Origin: Zobellella endophytica
GTDB lineage: Bacteria; Pseudomonadota; Gammaproteobacteria; Enterobacterales; Aeromonadaceae
Direction: 5' to 3'
Assembly (NCBI RefSeq): GCF_003012775.1
Contig: NZ_PXYG01000001.1
Span: 496,001 to 560,000, forward strand
DNA: 64,000 bases
Under the pieces are notes generated by a model that saw only the letters and a list, made by a program, of their open reading frames with translations, did no database searches and was not told the DNA's origin. Position numbers and translations under genes: made by a program. This document shows positions 47,100 through 55,757 of the stretch, in pieces (position 1 is the first letter of the stretch; every line of letters begins with the position of its first letter).

Positions 47100-47162
47100 T
47101 GGAGCGCAGGCGGCCCGCCTGCCTTCGCGCGCAGCGCGAACCCCGGCCAGGAAAGCAGCGCG
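47100..47162. repeat. GC-rich palindromic repeat (family 3), copy 2
   Basis: This is a direct repeat of the copy at 46,819, with the same GCGCAGGCGGCCCGCCTGCC core and similar following bases (CTTCGCGCGCAGCGCGAACC). It lies 281 bases from the first copy. A related core is in the hairpin near 37,708. Confidence 0.75.
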
Positions 47163-47210
47163 TCAGCCTCGGACATAATCCCTACGCGGGCCACCCTCCC
47201 TGCGGAGACC

Positions 47211-48101
47211 TTATGTCAACGCCGGCTCCGCCAGCCACTCGGCGAGCCGTTGCCGGTCGCTGCCGGCCAGGGTCTTGAGCGGCAGCGGCAGGCTGGGCGC
47301 CTCGGCCAGACCCAGCAGTTCGGCGGCGGTTGCGGTGACCCGCAGGCTGCCGTATTGGCGGAACAGCTCCCACATTGGCTGCAGCCGGCCGGACAACTGC
47401 AGGGCCCGGTGGGCGTCGCCGGACCGGGCGGCCCGGGTGATGGCCAGGGCCGTCTGGGGGAAGAGGCCGCCGGTTACCGAATACCAGGCCTCGCAGCCGG
47501 CGTTCAGCCCCCTGGCGGCCAGGGCATCGCCGCTGACGCCTATGGTCAGGTGCGGGGGAAGCTGGGCGCGCAGGCGCTCGATGCGCGCCCGGGCGGCCTC
47601 GGCGTCGTCCGGTACGCCGGGGATCTTGATGGAGGCCACCTGCGGCAGCCCCGCTATCCGGCCGTGCAGTTCGTCGCTGAAGGTGAAGTGGGTCGTGCCG
47701 GGGTTGTCGTAGACACAGAGCGGCACGGACAGGGTGCCGGTCACGTCCCGGTACAGGCCGAACACCTCGTCGTCCGACAGTTTCTGGTACGACACGGGCG
47801 CCAGCAGCACGCCGGCGGCGCCCGCCTGCTGGGCGTCTTCGGCCAGCTCCTGCACGGCGCGGGTGCGCAGGGCGCCGATGCCGGCGATCACCGGCACCGT
47901 CCCCGCGTGCTGCACCGCCAGCTGCACGATACGGGCCCGTTCGGCCCGTGTGAGGTAGGCATAGTTTCCCGTCGAGCCGAGCACGCCGATGGAGTCGACC
48001 CCGGCGCCGGCCAGGCGTTCGACCAGGCGGACAAAGGCGGCCTCGTCGATGCCGCTCTCGTTCATGGGGGTGAGGGGAAATGCGCTGAGGCCTGCAAACA
48101 T
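47211..48101 (-). CDS. Dihydrodipicolinate synthase/N-acetylneuraminate lyase family protein
   Basis: The 296-residue TIM-barrel protein shows GVLGSTGNYAYLTRAERARIVQL, the conserved tyrosine in LLAPVSYQKLSDDEVFGLYRDV, and the Schiff-base lysine in VASIKIPGVPDD. Members condense or cleave pyruvate with aldehydes; the biosynthetic dapA is usually elsewhere. Here it lies near the tricarboxylate cluster but on its own, so a catabolic aldolase role is likely. GGAG is before ATG 48101. Confidence 0.87.
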   Translation of the reverse strand: MFAGLSAFPLTPMNESGIDEAAFVRLVERLAGAGVDSIGVLGSTGNYAYLTRAERARIVQLAVQHAGTVPVIAGIGALRTRAVQELAEDAQQAGAAGVLLAPVSYQKLSDDEVFGLYRDVTGTLSVPLCVYDNPGTTHFTFSDELHGRIAGLPQVASIKIPGVPDDAEAARARIERLRAQLPPHLTIGVSGDALAARGLNAGCEAWYSVTGGLFPQTALAITRAARSGDAHRALQLSGRLQPMWELFRQYGSLRVTATAAELLGLAEAPSLPLPLKTLAGSDRQRLAEWLAEPALT

Positions 48102-48214
48102 GGTCGATTCTCCTGGTAACAAAGTTGCTGACAAGGGTTGGCTGCCCCGTGGTTGAACACCGACGCCCATCATCCAGGGCATGCTGCCGATGTTGCGGTA
48201 TCGGCAGCCGTTAT

Positions 48215-48856
48215 TTACTCATTCTTTGTGCCCGGCACCTGGGCGAGCATCGCCTCGCCGATCACATGGTTTCCACAGGCACTGAGCGCCTGGCCGGCAC
48301 CCAGTCTGTCTTGTTCTACTTCGTCCTGCCCAAGCTTGTGCTTGCCGACGAGGCGGGTGATGTCGATCCGCAGGCCGATGATCTGCTCGAGCAAAGCGTC
48401 GATGTAGTCTCGGGGAGCGTCCGCCATCTTCCAGGGTGCGGGTTGCGATGCTTCGTGAGTGCGGGTCAGCCTGGCCACCACGCCCCGCACATACTTTTCG
48501 TCATCGAGGAAGTGGATACGGCCATGGGCGTGGACAACCCTATAGTTCCAGGTGGGTACCTGTCGGTGCGACTCGTGTTTGGTCGGATACCAGTTGGGCG
48601 AGATATAGGCATCGCCCGCCCGAAAAGCCACCAGCACTTGGTCGCCATTCTTGACGTCTTGCCATATCGGGTTGGCCCGTGCGATATGGGCCTTTAATAC
48701 GCCCTGTTCCCCTTCACTCGCCACCAGCTCGAAGGGAAGGTGGTTGGCATCCAGGCCATGCTTGCCATGGGTGATCAGGGTTCCGAACGGATGCTTTTCA
48801 ATGCATTCGTGCAGTATCTGGGTTCGGGATTCATTAAAATGGACGGGTAAATACAT
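48215..48856 (-). CDS. PaiB-family FMN-binding protein
   Basis: The 213-residue protein is like Bacillus PaiB: HPFGTLITHGKHGLDANHLPF, AHIARANPIWQDV, VLVAFRAGDAYISPNWYPTK and VPTWNYRVVHAHGRIHF. These proteins bind FMN in a split-barrel and are described as transcriptional regulators or flavin reductase-like proteins; which applies here is unknown. GGAG is placed before the ATG. The gene appears monocistronic. Confidence 0.92.
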   Translation of the reverse strand: MYLPVHFNESRTQILHECIEKHPFGTLITHGKHGLDANHLPFELVASEGEQGVLKAHIARANPIWQDVKNGDQVLVAFRAGDAYISPNWYPTKHESHRQVPTWNYRVVHAHGRIHFLDDEKYVRGVVARLTRTHEASQPAPWKMADAPRDYIDALLEQIIGLRIDITRLVGKHKLGQDEVEQDRLGAGQALSACGNHVIGEAMLAQVPGTKNE

Positions 48857-48994
48857 GTTTGCTCCAAGACAGGCTGAGAGAGGAGAGTAGCAAGCACCCT
48901 CCTGTCAGCCTTCCTTTTAATAAAACAATGGGCTTTCGACTCAGGTTTTTATTCATAACGGTAACCCGTGCCCGTTACCAGCAACACGCTGTTG

Positions 48995-49687
48995 TTAGCC
49001 CTCGACGCCGACCAGCCGGGACTCTATGGTGGCACCCGGCATCATAAGGTGTAATCCCTGGGTCAATTGCTCGCCAGCCTGGTGCAGTGCAGCCAGCGGC
49101 ATGGCTGGCAGGCTTTCCAGAATAAACCACATCTGCCTGGCGTCGGCACCCAGCCGAGTCCTCACTCCCTGCCGCCAGTTCCAGCGCCGGCAGGTGACTC
49201 CGATGTCGTCGCGCCATACCACTTCCCCTTGTTCGGGGGATTCGTGGGCCGGCGCTCCGTCCTTCATGGTGTCGAACAGCTCGGTGCCGTCCGCGACGAC
49301 CAGCCGGGGCGTGCCGGCATAGGCCGCCAGGTTCTCGCCGCCGACGGGAACGGCGTACTGGATGCTGATGGCGTTGTACAGATCGACCACCGGATCGATG
49401 CTCGGCAACTGCTGGTCGCGCCGTACCCGCTTGAGCAGGGCCTCGGCGGAGCAGGGGGTGCGCTGGGGCTTGGCGCCGAACCGCCTGAACACCTCGCCCC
49501 AGGCCTGCAGGTGCGCCTCGGCCCAGGGCGCGCCTCCCGTGCTCAGCGACTGGCAGGCGCGGTTCAGGGCATCGGCGCCGATGTGCGGATTGACGATCTC
49601 GGCTGCATCAACGCTGATGCTGAGGGCGCGAAAGCCGGGCGCCAGGTCGGCGATGGCGGGATCGATTGACGGCAGTACGGTGTGCAT
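48995..49687 (-). CDS. B3/B4 (phenylalanyl-tRNA synthetase beta-like) domain protein
   Basis: The 230-residue protein matches stand-alone B3/B4 domains: SIDPVVDLYNAISIQYAVPV, GENLAAYAGTPRLVVADGTE and EVVWRDDIGVTCRRWNWRQG. Family members are thought to bind or edit misacylated tRNA or amino acids, though this is not established for this one. It is divergent from an XRE-cupin regulator with only 43 bases between, so the two probably share control. Confidence 0.88.
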   Translation of the reverse strand: MHTVLPSIDPAIADLAPGFRALSISVDAAEIVNPHIGADALNRACQSLSTGGAPWAEAHLQAWGEVFRRFGAKPQRTPCSAEALLKRVRRDQQLPSIDPVVDLYNAISIQYAVPVGGENLAAYAGTPRLVVADGTELFDTMKDGAPAHESPEQGEVVWRDDIGVTCRRWNWRQGVRTRLGADARQMWFILESLPAMPLAALHQAGEQLTQGLHLMMPGATIESRLVGVEG

Positions 49688-49730
49688 TGCAGAATCCTTT
49701 AATGACCAATTTATTCCATGCTAACGACCG

Positions 49731-50363
49731 ATGACCAATAAAGTCAATATATCGACCGATCCGGGCGCCGATGTCCAGACCGTCAGCCAGGCCGTCGCCA
49801 CCCGGCTCAAGGCGCACAGAAAAAGGCAGAAGCTTTCCCTGGACGAACTCTCCCGGCGCGCCGGCGTCAGCAAGGGCATGTTGGTCGAGATCGAGAAGGG
49901 CAGTGCCAATCCCAGCATCGCCATCCTCTGCAAGGTGTCGGCGGCACTCGGGGTGTCGGTGTCGGATATCGTCAATGTGGCCAGCGCGCCCTCGGTGCAC
50001 TTGATTGAAAACGAGGACATCGCCACCCTCTGGACCGGCCCCGGGGGCGGCTCCGCGCGCCTGCTCGCCGGCACCAGCGGACCCGACATGATCGAGCTGT
50101 GGCGCTGGGAAATGCAGCCCGGCGAGCGCTTCGAATCCGCCGGGCATCCACCGGGCACCGTCGAGCTGTTCCATGTCGAGCAGGGGCAGCTGACGCTCAG
50201 GGTGGGGGAGACCGAGCTGCTCGTTGCCGCCGGCTGCTCGGCGGTGGCCAGAACGGATGTGCCCCACCACTATGCGAACGAGGGCGATGCCAGGCTGGTG
50301 TTTTCGATGACGGTGGCCGAGCTGCACGGACGACTCAGCCCTGAGGGCATGAACGGGCCCTGA
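49731..50363 (+). CDS. XRE-family regulator with C-terminal cupin
   Basis: The 210-residue protein has an XRE helix-turn-helix (LKAHRKRQKLSLDELSRRAG, then SKGMLVEIEKGSANPSI) at about 25-80 and a cupin sensor domain (MQPGERFESAGHPPGTVELF, VEQGQLTLRVGE, VPHHYANEGDARLVFSM). Such proteins often control genes for amino acid or polyamine use. It is divergent from the B3/B4 gene. The repeat ATGACCAAT occurs at 49702 and again at its start codon, 29 bases apart. Confidence 0.92.
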   Translation: MTNKVNISTDPGADVQTVSQAVATRLKAHRKRQKLSLDELSRRAGVSKGMLVEIEKGSANPSIAILCKVSAALGVSVSDIVNVASAPSVHLIENEDIATLWTGPGGGSARLLAGTSGPDMIELWRWEMQPGERFESAGHPPGTVELFHVEQGQLTLRVGETELLVAAGCSAVARTDVPHHYANEGDARLVFSMTVAELHGRLSPEGMNGP

Positions 50364-50462
50364 TGCTTTTGCATCAACGCCGTGCTGTTTAACGGTTAAC
50401 GCTTTGTTTACTTTTCCTGTCGAGGGGCCCGCCTGGGCCGCACCACAGACAGGAACAACACC

Positions 50463-51548
50463 ATGACCGCATCCGCAAGCACACGCGATTACCGCCTCAC
50501 CGGCCCGAGCGCCCGGGAGGCGGTGGCCCGGGGCCTGGCCTCGGCCCAGTGGTACCAGACCCCGGTACCGCGCAAAACCCTCAAGGCGCTGATGCAGCGC
50601 CAGGACCGCAGCGCCATCCGCGATACCCTGCTGTGGTGGGCGCTGCTGCTGCTGTTCGCTACCTTGAGCATGCTGGCCTGGGGCAGCTGGCTGGCGGTGC
50701 CCTGTTTTCTGGTTTATGGCGTGCTGTACAGCTCGGCGTCGGACTCCCGCTGGCACGAGTGCAGCCACGGCACCGCCTTCCGCACCTCCTGGATGAACGA
50801 TCTGGTCTACCGCCAGGCCAGCTTCATGATCCTGCGCGAGCCCACCGTCTGGCGCTGGAGCCACGCCCGCCACCACACCGACACCATCATCGTCGGGCTG
50901 GATCCGGAGATTAACGCGCCCCGTCCCACCCCGGTGCTGCGCCACCTGCTCGGGCTGCTGGCCATTCCCGCCGTGCTGGGCACCCTGCAAAGCCTGCTGC
51001 GCCACAGCGGCGGCCGGCTCACCGAGGACGAGCGGGCCTTCATTCCCGAGATGGAGTGGCCCAGGGTGTTCCAGCAGGCGCGCATGTACCTGGCCCTGCA
51101 GATGGCCGTGCTGCTGCTGGCGGTGGGGCTGCAGTCCTGGCTGCCGGTGATGCTGGTGGGGGTGCTGCCCACCATGTACGGCGCCTGGCTGGCCTACCTG
51201 TTCGGGCTGACCCAGCACGCCGGCCTGGCCGACAACGTACTGGATCACCGCAAGAACAGCCGCACCATCCGCATGAACCCGGTGTTCCGCTTTATCTACT
51301 GGAACATGAACTATCACACCGAGCACCACATGTACCCCATGGTGCCCTATCACGCGCTGCCGGCCCTGCACGAGCAGATCAAGCACGATCTGCCGCCGGT
51401 GTATCCCAGCACCTGGGCGGCCCTGTGCGAACTGGTGCCGGCCCTGTGGCGCCAGCGCCAGGACCCGGATTATTTCGTCGACCGGCCGTTGCCGGCGGCG
51501 GCCGAACCACCTACCGACGCCGACCTGCGGCCGGCCCATTCCCTGTAA
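50463..51548 (+). CDS. MocD-like fatty acid desaturase-fold oxygenase
   Basis: The 361-residue membrane protein has three histidine boxes: WHECSHGT, HARHHTDT and NYHTEHHMYP, with three to four hydrophobic segments. This is the di-iron fold of the desaturase/hydroxylase superfamily. Its immediate neighbours, a MocE-like ferredoxin and a reductase, suggest it is the terminal oxygenase of a MocDEF-type system, known from rhizopine (3-O-methyl-scyllo-inosamine) use in Sinorhizobium, where it is linked to demethylation. AGGA precedes the ATG. A TTAACG direct repeat lies upstream near 50,390. Confidence 0.88.
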   Translation: MTASASTRDYRLTGPSAREAVARGLASAQWYQTPVPRKTLKALMQRQDRSAIRDTLLWWALLLLFATLSMLAWGSWLAVPCFLVYGVLYSSASDSRWHECSHGTAFRTSWMNDLVYRQASFMILREPTVWRWSHARHHTDTIIVGLDPEINAPRPTPVLRHLLGLLAIPAVLGTLQSLLRHSGGRLTEDERAFIPEMEWPRVFQQARMYLALQMAVLLLAVGLQSWLPVMLVGVLPTMYGAWLAYLFGLTQHAGLADNVLDHRKNSRTIRMNPVFRFIYWNMNYHTEHHMYPMVPYHALPALHEQIKHDLPPVYPSTWAALCELVPALWRQRQDPDYFVDRPLPAAAEPPTDADLRPAHSL

Positions 51549-51572
51549 GTCCCCCTGGGGGAGGAGAGCAAG

Positions 51573-51887
51573 ATGAGCAACTGGATAGACGTGTGCGCCT
51601 TCGACGATATCGACGAAGAGGATGTTATTCGGGTCGACCGCAGCGAGCGGACCCTGGCCATATACCGCAGCCCGGACGACGAGGTGTTCGCCACCGCCGG
51701 GCTCTGCACCCACGAGGCGGTGCACCTGGCCGACGGCCTGGTGATGGGCGACATCATCGAGTGCCCCAAGCACAACGGCCGTTTCAACTACAAGACCGGC
51801 GAGGCCAAGAACGCTCCCGCCTGCGTTCACCTCAAGACCTATGCCGCCAAAGTGGAAGGCGGCCGGGTCTATGTCTGCCTGGATTGA
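51573..51887 (+). CDS. MocE-like Rieske [2Fe-2S] ferredoxin
   Basis: The 104-residue protein is a small Rieske domain: the two ligand pairs are CTHEAVHL (Cys-X-His) and CPKHNGRFNY (Cys-X2-His). It should carry electrons from the following reductase to the preceding oxygenase. GGGGAGGAG stands before ATG, 24 bases after the desaturase stop, clearly the same operon. Confidence 0.92.
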   Translation: MSNWIDVCAFDDIDEEDVIRVDRSERTLAIYRSPDDEVFATAGLCTHEAVHLADGLVMGDIIECPKHNGRFNYKTGEAKNAPACVHLKTYAAKVEGGRVYVCLD

Positions 51888-51894
51888 GGTGAGC

Positions 51895-53127
51895 ATGGAC
51901 GAGCGCATCATCATCATCGGCGCCGGCGAGGCCGGCATCCGCGCCGCCCTCACCCTGCGCCAACAGGGCTGCCGGACGCCGATCACCCTGTTCGGCGACG
52001 AGCCCCACGCCCCCTACGAACGGCCGCCCCTGTCCAAGGCCGGGGGCGGCGAGCCGGTGGCCATCGGCGACCTGGTGGCCATGGAGCGGGTCGAGCTGCG
52101 CCTGGGCGAGCGGGTGGAACATATCGACCGGGCCCATCGCCAACTGGTTACCCGGCATGGCGAGCGCCTGCCCTACCGGCAACTGCTGCTGGCCACCGGC
52201 GCCCGTGCCCGGCGGCTGGTGCTGCCCGGCCTGGCGGCGGACGCGGCCCTGACCCTGCGCACCCTGGACGACGCCCGTAGCATCTTCGCCCGGGTGGCCC
52301 CGGGCAAAAGGGTGGTCATCGTCGGCGGCGGCTTCGTCGGCCTGGAGCTGGCCGCCGCCCTGATCGGCAAGGGCGCGCGGGTCAGCCTGCTCGAAAGCCA
52401 GCTCCGGCTGCTGCAACGGGCGGTGCCGGCGGAACTGGCCCGCGTCGTCGAGGAGGAGCACCGGGCGCGGGGCGTGGATCTTTACCTGGGCGCGGGCATA
52501 GCGCGGGCCGAGCCCCGGGGCGAGGGCGCCCGGCTGACACTTAATGACGGCCGCGAGCTCGAGGCCGAGCTGCTGGTGGCCGGCATCGGCTCCGAGCCCA
52601 ACACCCGGCTGGCCGCCGGCGCGGGGCTGGCGCTCGACAACGGCATCGCCGTGGATGCCGAACTTCGCACCGGCGATCCGGCCATCTTCGCCGCCGGCGA
52701 TTGCTGCTCCTTTCCCCATGCCCTGTACCGGCAACAGCGGCTGCGGCTGGAATCCTGGCGCTGCGCCCGGGAGCAGGGCGAAACCGCCGCCCTCAACATG
52801 CTGGGCGGCCGGCACGCTTACGCCCCGGCGCCCTGGTTCTGGTCGGATCAATTCGATCTGGGCCTGCAGATAGTGGGCCTGCCCCACCTGGCCGACCGCA
52901 CCCTGTGCCGGGAGCTGGGCGAACGGGCCCGGCTGCTGTTCCATCTGGACCGGGACGGCCGCCTGCTGGCCGCGAGCGGCATCGGCCCCGGCAACGCCGT
53001 GGCCAAGGACATCAAGCTGGCCGAGCGGCTGATCAACCTGCGGGCCTGCCCCGATCCCGCGCTGCTCGCCGATCCCGGCGTCAGGCTCAAGCAACTGTTG
53101 TCCGCCGCCACCGGGGAGGCCGCATGA
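51895..53127 (+). CDS. MocF-like ferredoxin reductase (FAD/NAD)
   Basis: The 410-residue flavoprotein has an FAD-binding motif near the start (IIIIGAGEAGIRAALTLRQQ), a second dinucleotide motif VVIVGGGFVGLELAAALIG near 140-160, and ATGARARRLVLPG. IFAAGDCCSFPHALY marks the end of the FAD site, followed by the reductase C-terminal domain. It is of the rubredoxin/oxygenase-coupled reductase type. ATG 51895 with GAGGTGAG upstream is preferred to 51841. Its end overlaps the next start. Confidence 0.9.
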   Translation: MDERIIIIGAGEAGIRAALTLRQQGCRTPITLFGDEPHAPYERPPLSKAGGGEPVAIGDLVAMERVELRLGERVEHIDRAHRQLVTRHGERLPYRQLLLATGARARRLVLPGLAADAALTLRTLDDARSIFARVAPGKRVVIVGGGFVGLELAAALIGKGARVSLLESQLRLLQRAVPAELARVVEEEHRARGVDLYLGAGIARAEPRGEGARLTLNDGRELEAELLVAGIGSEPNTRLAAGAGLALDNGIAVDAELRTGDPAIFAAGDCCSFPHALYRQQRLRLESWRCAREQGETAALNMLGGRHAYAPAPWFWSDQFDLGLQIVGLPHLADRTLCRELGERARLLFHLDRDGRLLAASGIGPGNAVAKDIKLAERLINLRACPDPALLADPGVRLKQLLSAATGEAA

Positions 53128-53963
53128 AACTGTTGATCCTGCAATCCATGTGGGCCATGGAAAACATCCTGCCGGGCGGCGACACCCTGCCGCTGCCCGA
53201 GGCGGTCCGGCGCATTGCCGAGCACGGCTTTGCCGGGGTGACCGACCACTTTACCGATCGCCGCCACGTGCGGCGGCTCACCCAGGAGCTGCGGCCGCTG
53301 GGGCTGACCGCCGAGGCCCAGTGCTTCCCTAAAAGCGTGGACGAGCTGCAGCCGACCCTGGAGCTGGCGGCCGAGTTCGGCTGCCACCACGTCACCATCC
53401 AGCCCGATGTGCGCACCCGCGACAAGGCGGCGGCGCTGGCCCTGCTGCGGGGCTGGCAGCGGCTGGCGGAGCAGGTGGACTTTCCGGTGCTGGTGGAAAC
53501 CCACCGCTACCGGCTGACCAACGATCTGTTCTTCACCCTGGAGCTGCTGGAGGAACTGCCCAGCCTCCGGCTGGTGGGGGACTTGTCCCATTACGTGGCC
53601 GGGCACGAACTGCCGCTGGTGGAGGGCGACCCCCAGGCCGAGGCACAGCTCAGGGAGATCATGCGCCACTGCCACGCCTACCACGGCCGGGTGTCCAACT
53701 GCGAGCAGGTGCAGCTGCCGATAAGCTTTGCCCAGCACCAGCCCTGGGTGGAGCAGTACCGCCGGCTGTGGCGCTGGGGCTTTGCCAACTGGTGCGCGCG
53801 GGCGGCCCCCGGCGACAGCCTGGCCTTTACCTGCGAGCTGGGCACCCGTCCCTATGCCATCACCGGCGCGGACGGGCAGGACATCACCGACCGCTGGGCC
53901 GAATCCCTGCAACTGAAGCAACTGGCCGAAACCATCTGGGCGGAAGTACGGCAGGGCTTGTAG
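53124..53963 (+). CDS. TIM-barrel sugar-phosphate isomerase/epimerase-like protein
   Basis: From ATG 53124, which overlaps the reductase stop, the protein has 279 residues. HGFAGVTDHFTDRRHVRRL, HHVTIQPDVRTRDKAAALAL, VLVETHRYRLTNDLFFTLEL and LRLVGDLSHYVAGHELPL trace the xylose isomerase-like TIM barrel with acidic and histidine metal ligands. In rhizopine or inositol systems such proteins (MocC/IolE-like) handle the cyclitol product. The stop codon overlaps the first palindrome of a repeat cluster. Confidence 0.85.
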   Translation: MKLLILQSMWAMENILPGGDTLPLPEAVRRIAEHGFAGVTDHFTDRRHVRRLTQELRPLGLTAEAQCFPKSVDELQPTLELAAEFGCHHVTIQPDVRTRDKAAALALLRGWQRLAEQVDFPVLVETHRYRLTNDLFFTLELLEELPSLRLVGDLSHYVAGHELPLVEGDPQAEAQLREIMRHCHAYHGRVSNCEQVQLPISFAQHQPWVEQYRRLWRWGFANWCARAAPGDSLAFTCELGTRPYAITGADGQDITDRWAESLQLKQLAETIWAEVRQGL

Positions 53964-54151
53964 GTCGAATTTATTCGACTGAACCCGGCGTCGTTGGTGA
54001 ATGGCCCATTGAAGTGGACCCTGCGGCGGGGTCTGTAGGGTCGAATTTATTCGACCGAACCCCGGCGCCGTTGGCGGGATGGTCCATTGAAATGGACCCT
54101 ACGGCAGACTCCGGTGTAATCCGGCGCCCGTAGGGTCGAATTTATTCGACC
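53963..54151. repeat. Third copy of the paired-palindrome repeat family
   Basis: In reverse orientation relative to the 7-kb array, palindrome A (TCGAATTTATTCGA) occurs at 53965-53978, 54041-54054 and 54136-54149. Palindrome B copies are near 54,004 (imperfect) and 54,082 (GTCCATTGAAATGGAC). Spacing of A is 76 and 95 bases. The cluster lies between the TIM-barrel gene stop and the LacI gene. Confidence 0.92.
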
Positions 54152-54238
54152 GGATGCGGCGCCGGCTCTGTGCCGGGCTCCCGCCTTGTGCTGAAATGGC
54201 GGCCTTAGCGGCAACAACCTGATGCAAGGCGGAGCAGC

Positions 54239-55249
54239 GTGAAAAAAACCACCATCGTCGAGATCGCCGAACGGGCGGGCGTGGGCCGGGCCACGGTGGA
54301 CCGGGTGCTGAACGAGCGGGGCAACGTCACCCCGGCCACCGCCGAGCGGGTATTGCGGGCGGCCCGGGAGCTGGGGCTGAAACGCACCCTGCCGGACGCC
54401 TGGCAGCCGCTGCGCCACCTGGAGGTGGTGCTCTGCGACAACGGCGCCAGCTTCTTCCGCCGGCTGGAGCAGGGCTTTGTGCGCGCCGCCGAGGTGCTCG
54501 GCAAGCGCCAGCTGGTGCTGCACCGCACCCTGGTGCGCGACCCGGAGCCGGAACGGCTGGCCCGGCTGCTGGAGCTGGCGGCGTCGCGGCGCGATGGCAT
54601 CGTGCTGTTCGGCCCCGCCCATCCGGCGGTGGCGACGGCGGTCAACCGCGCCGGCCAGGCCGGCGTGCCGGTGGTCACCCTGGCTACCGTGCTGCCCAAC
54701 ACCCGTCCGCTCTGCCATGTGGGCATCGATCAGTACGCCGCCGGGCGCACCGCCGGCTGGTTGCTCGGACAACTGTGCCGGGAGCCGGGGGAGGTGCTGG
54801 TGGTGTGCGGCCGGCTGGAACTGACCGCCCATCGGGAGCGGGTGCGCGGCTGCCTGGAGCGGCTGGCCCGGTCCAGCCCCCGGTTGCAGCCCCGGGTGTT
54901 GGAAGGGCGTGAGCAGAACGAATTGATCGAATCCCTGGTGCGCGAGCGGCTGGCGGCGGGGGCGGTGGCCGGGCTGTACAACACCGGGCCCGGCAACGGC
55001 ATCATCGCCGGCCTGCTGGAGCGGCGGCAACTGGCCGGACGCTGCGTTTTTATCGGCCATGAGCTTCACCCCACCACTCAGGCCCTGCTGCGCCAGGGCA
55101 AGATGCACCTGACCCTGGATCAAAACCCGGAGCTGCACGCCTTCCGCGCCCTGGAGTTGCTGATCTGCCACCTGGAGCGGACCACCCCGCCCGCCGCCGG
55201 CGGCCGCATCGACTTCACCCTGTACACCCCGGAAAACCTGGGCGACTGA
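54239..55249 (+). CDS. LacI-family transcriptional regulator
   Basis: The 336-residue protein starts with a LacI helix-turn-helix (TIVEIAERAGVGRATVDRVLNERG, residues 4-28, shown without its tail) and a periplasmic-binding-like ligand domain of the sugar-binding type 4 kind, ending TLYTPENLGD. Start is GTG 54239 with AAGGCGGAG before it. It is downstream of the MocDEF-like genes on the same strand and is likely their regulator, sensing a sugar or cyclitol. Confidence 0.92.
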   Translation: MKKTTIVEIAERAGVGRATVDRVLNERGNVTPATAERVLRAARELGLKRTLPDAWQPLRHLEVVLCDNGASFFRRLEQGFVRAAEVLGKRQLVLHRTLVRDPEPERLARLLELAASRRDGIVLFGPAHPAVATAVNRAGQAGVPVVTLATVLPNTRPLCHVGIDQYAAGRTAGWLLGQLCREPGEVLVVCGRLELTAHRERVRGCLERLARSSPRLQPRVLEGREQNELIESLVRERLAAGAVAGLYNTGPGNGIIAGLLERRQLAGRCVFIGHELHPTTQALLRQGKMHLTLDQNPELHAFRALELLICHLERTTPPAAGGRIDFTLYTPENLGD

Positions 55250-55332
55250 GGGTGGCGGTGCTCTCATGGATGAGTAGTATTCTTGCAGGCGGTAACCGGT
55301 CGGTTAAATCGGCAATATGATGAGGAAGAACA

Positions 55333-55713
55333 ATGATAGATCGTCTGGACCACCTGGTCCTCACCACCGCGGATGAGGCGGCCTGTATCGGATTTTATGT
55401 CGAGCTGCTGGGTATGGGGCTGGAATGCTTCGGCCAGGGGCGCAAGGCGTTGCGTTTTGGCAACCAGAAGATCAACCTGCACCTCAAGGGCAAGGAGTTC
55501 GAGCCCAAGGCCCACACCCCGGTGCCCGGGGCGCTCGATCTCTGTTTTATCGCCGACCGCCCCCTGGACGAGGTGATCCGCTTGTTGCGGGAAAAGGGGG
55601 CAAACATTATCGAGGGGCCCGTGATGCGCACCGGCGCTACCGGCCCCATCCGTTCCATCTACCTGCGCGACCCGGATCTCAACCTGGTCGAGATAGCCGA
55701 GCCGGCGGGCTGA
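55333..55713 (+). CDS. VOC family (glyoxalase-like) protein
   Basis: The 126-residue protein has one vicinal-oxygen-chelate module: IDRLDHLVLTTADEAACIGFY, LRFGNQKINLH and RSIYLRDPDLNLVEIAEP, with metal-ligand positions His6-like and the C-terminal Glu. Many such proteins are annotated as glyoxalase or fosfomycin-resistance-like; substrate is unknown. GAGG is well placed before ATG. Confidence 0.9.
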   Translation: MIDRLDHLVLTTADEAACIGFYVELLGMGLECFGQGRKALRFGNQKINLHLKGKEFEPKAHTPVPGALDLCFIADRPLDEVIRLLREKGANIIEGPVMRTGATGPIRSIYLRDPDLNLVEIAEPAG

Positions 55714-55757
55714 CCCCGGTTACCGCTGCGGTGCGCACCGGCCCGGGGTGTTTCTCC

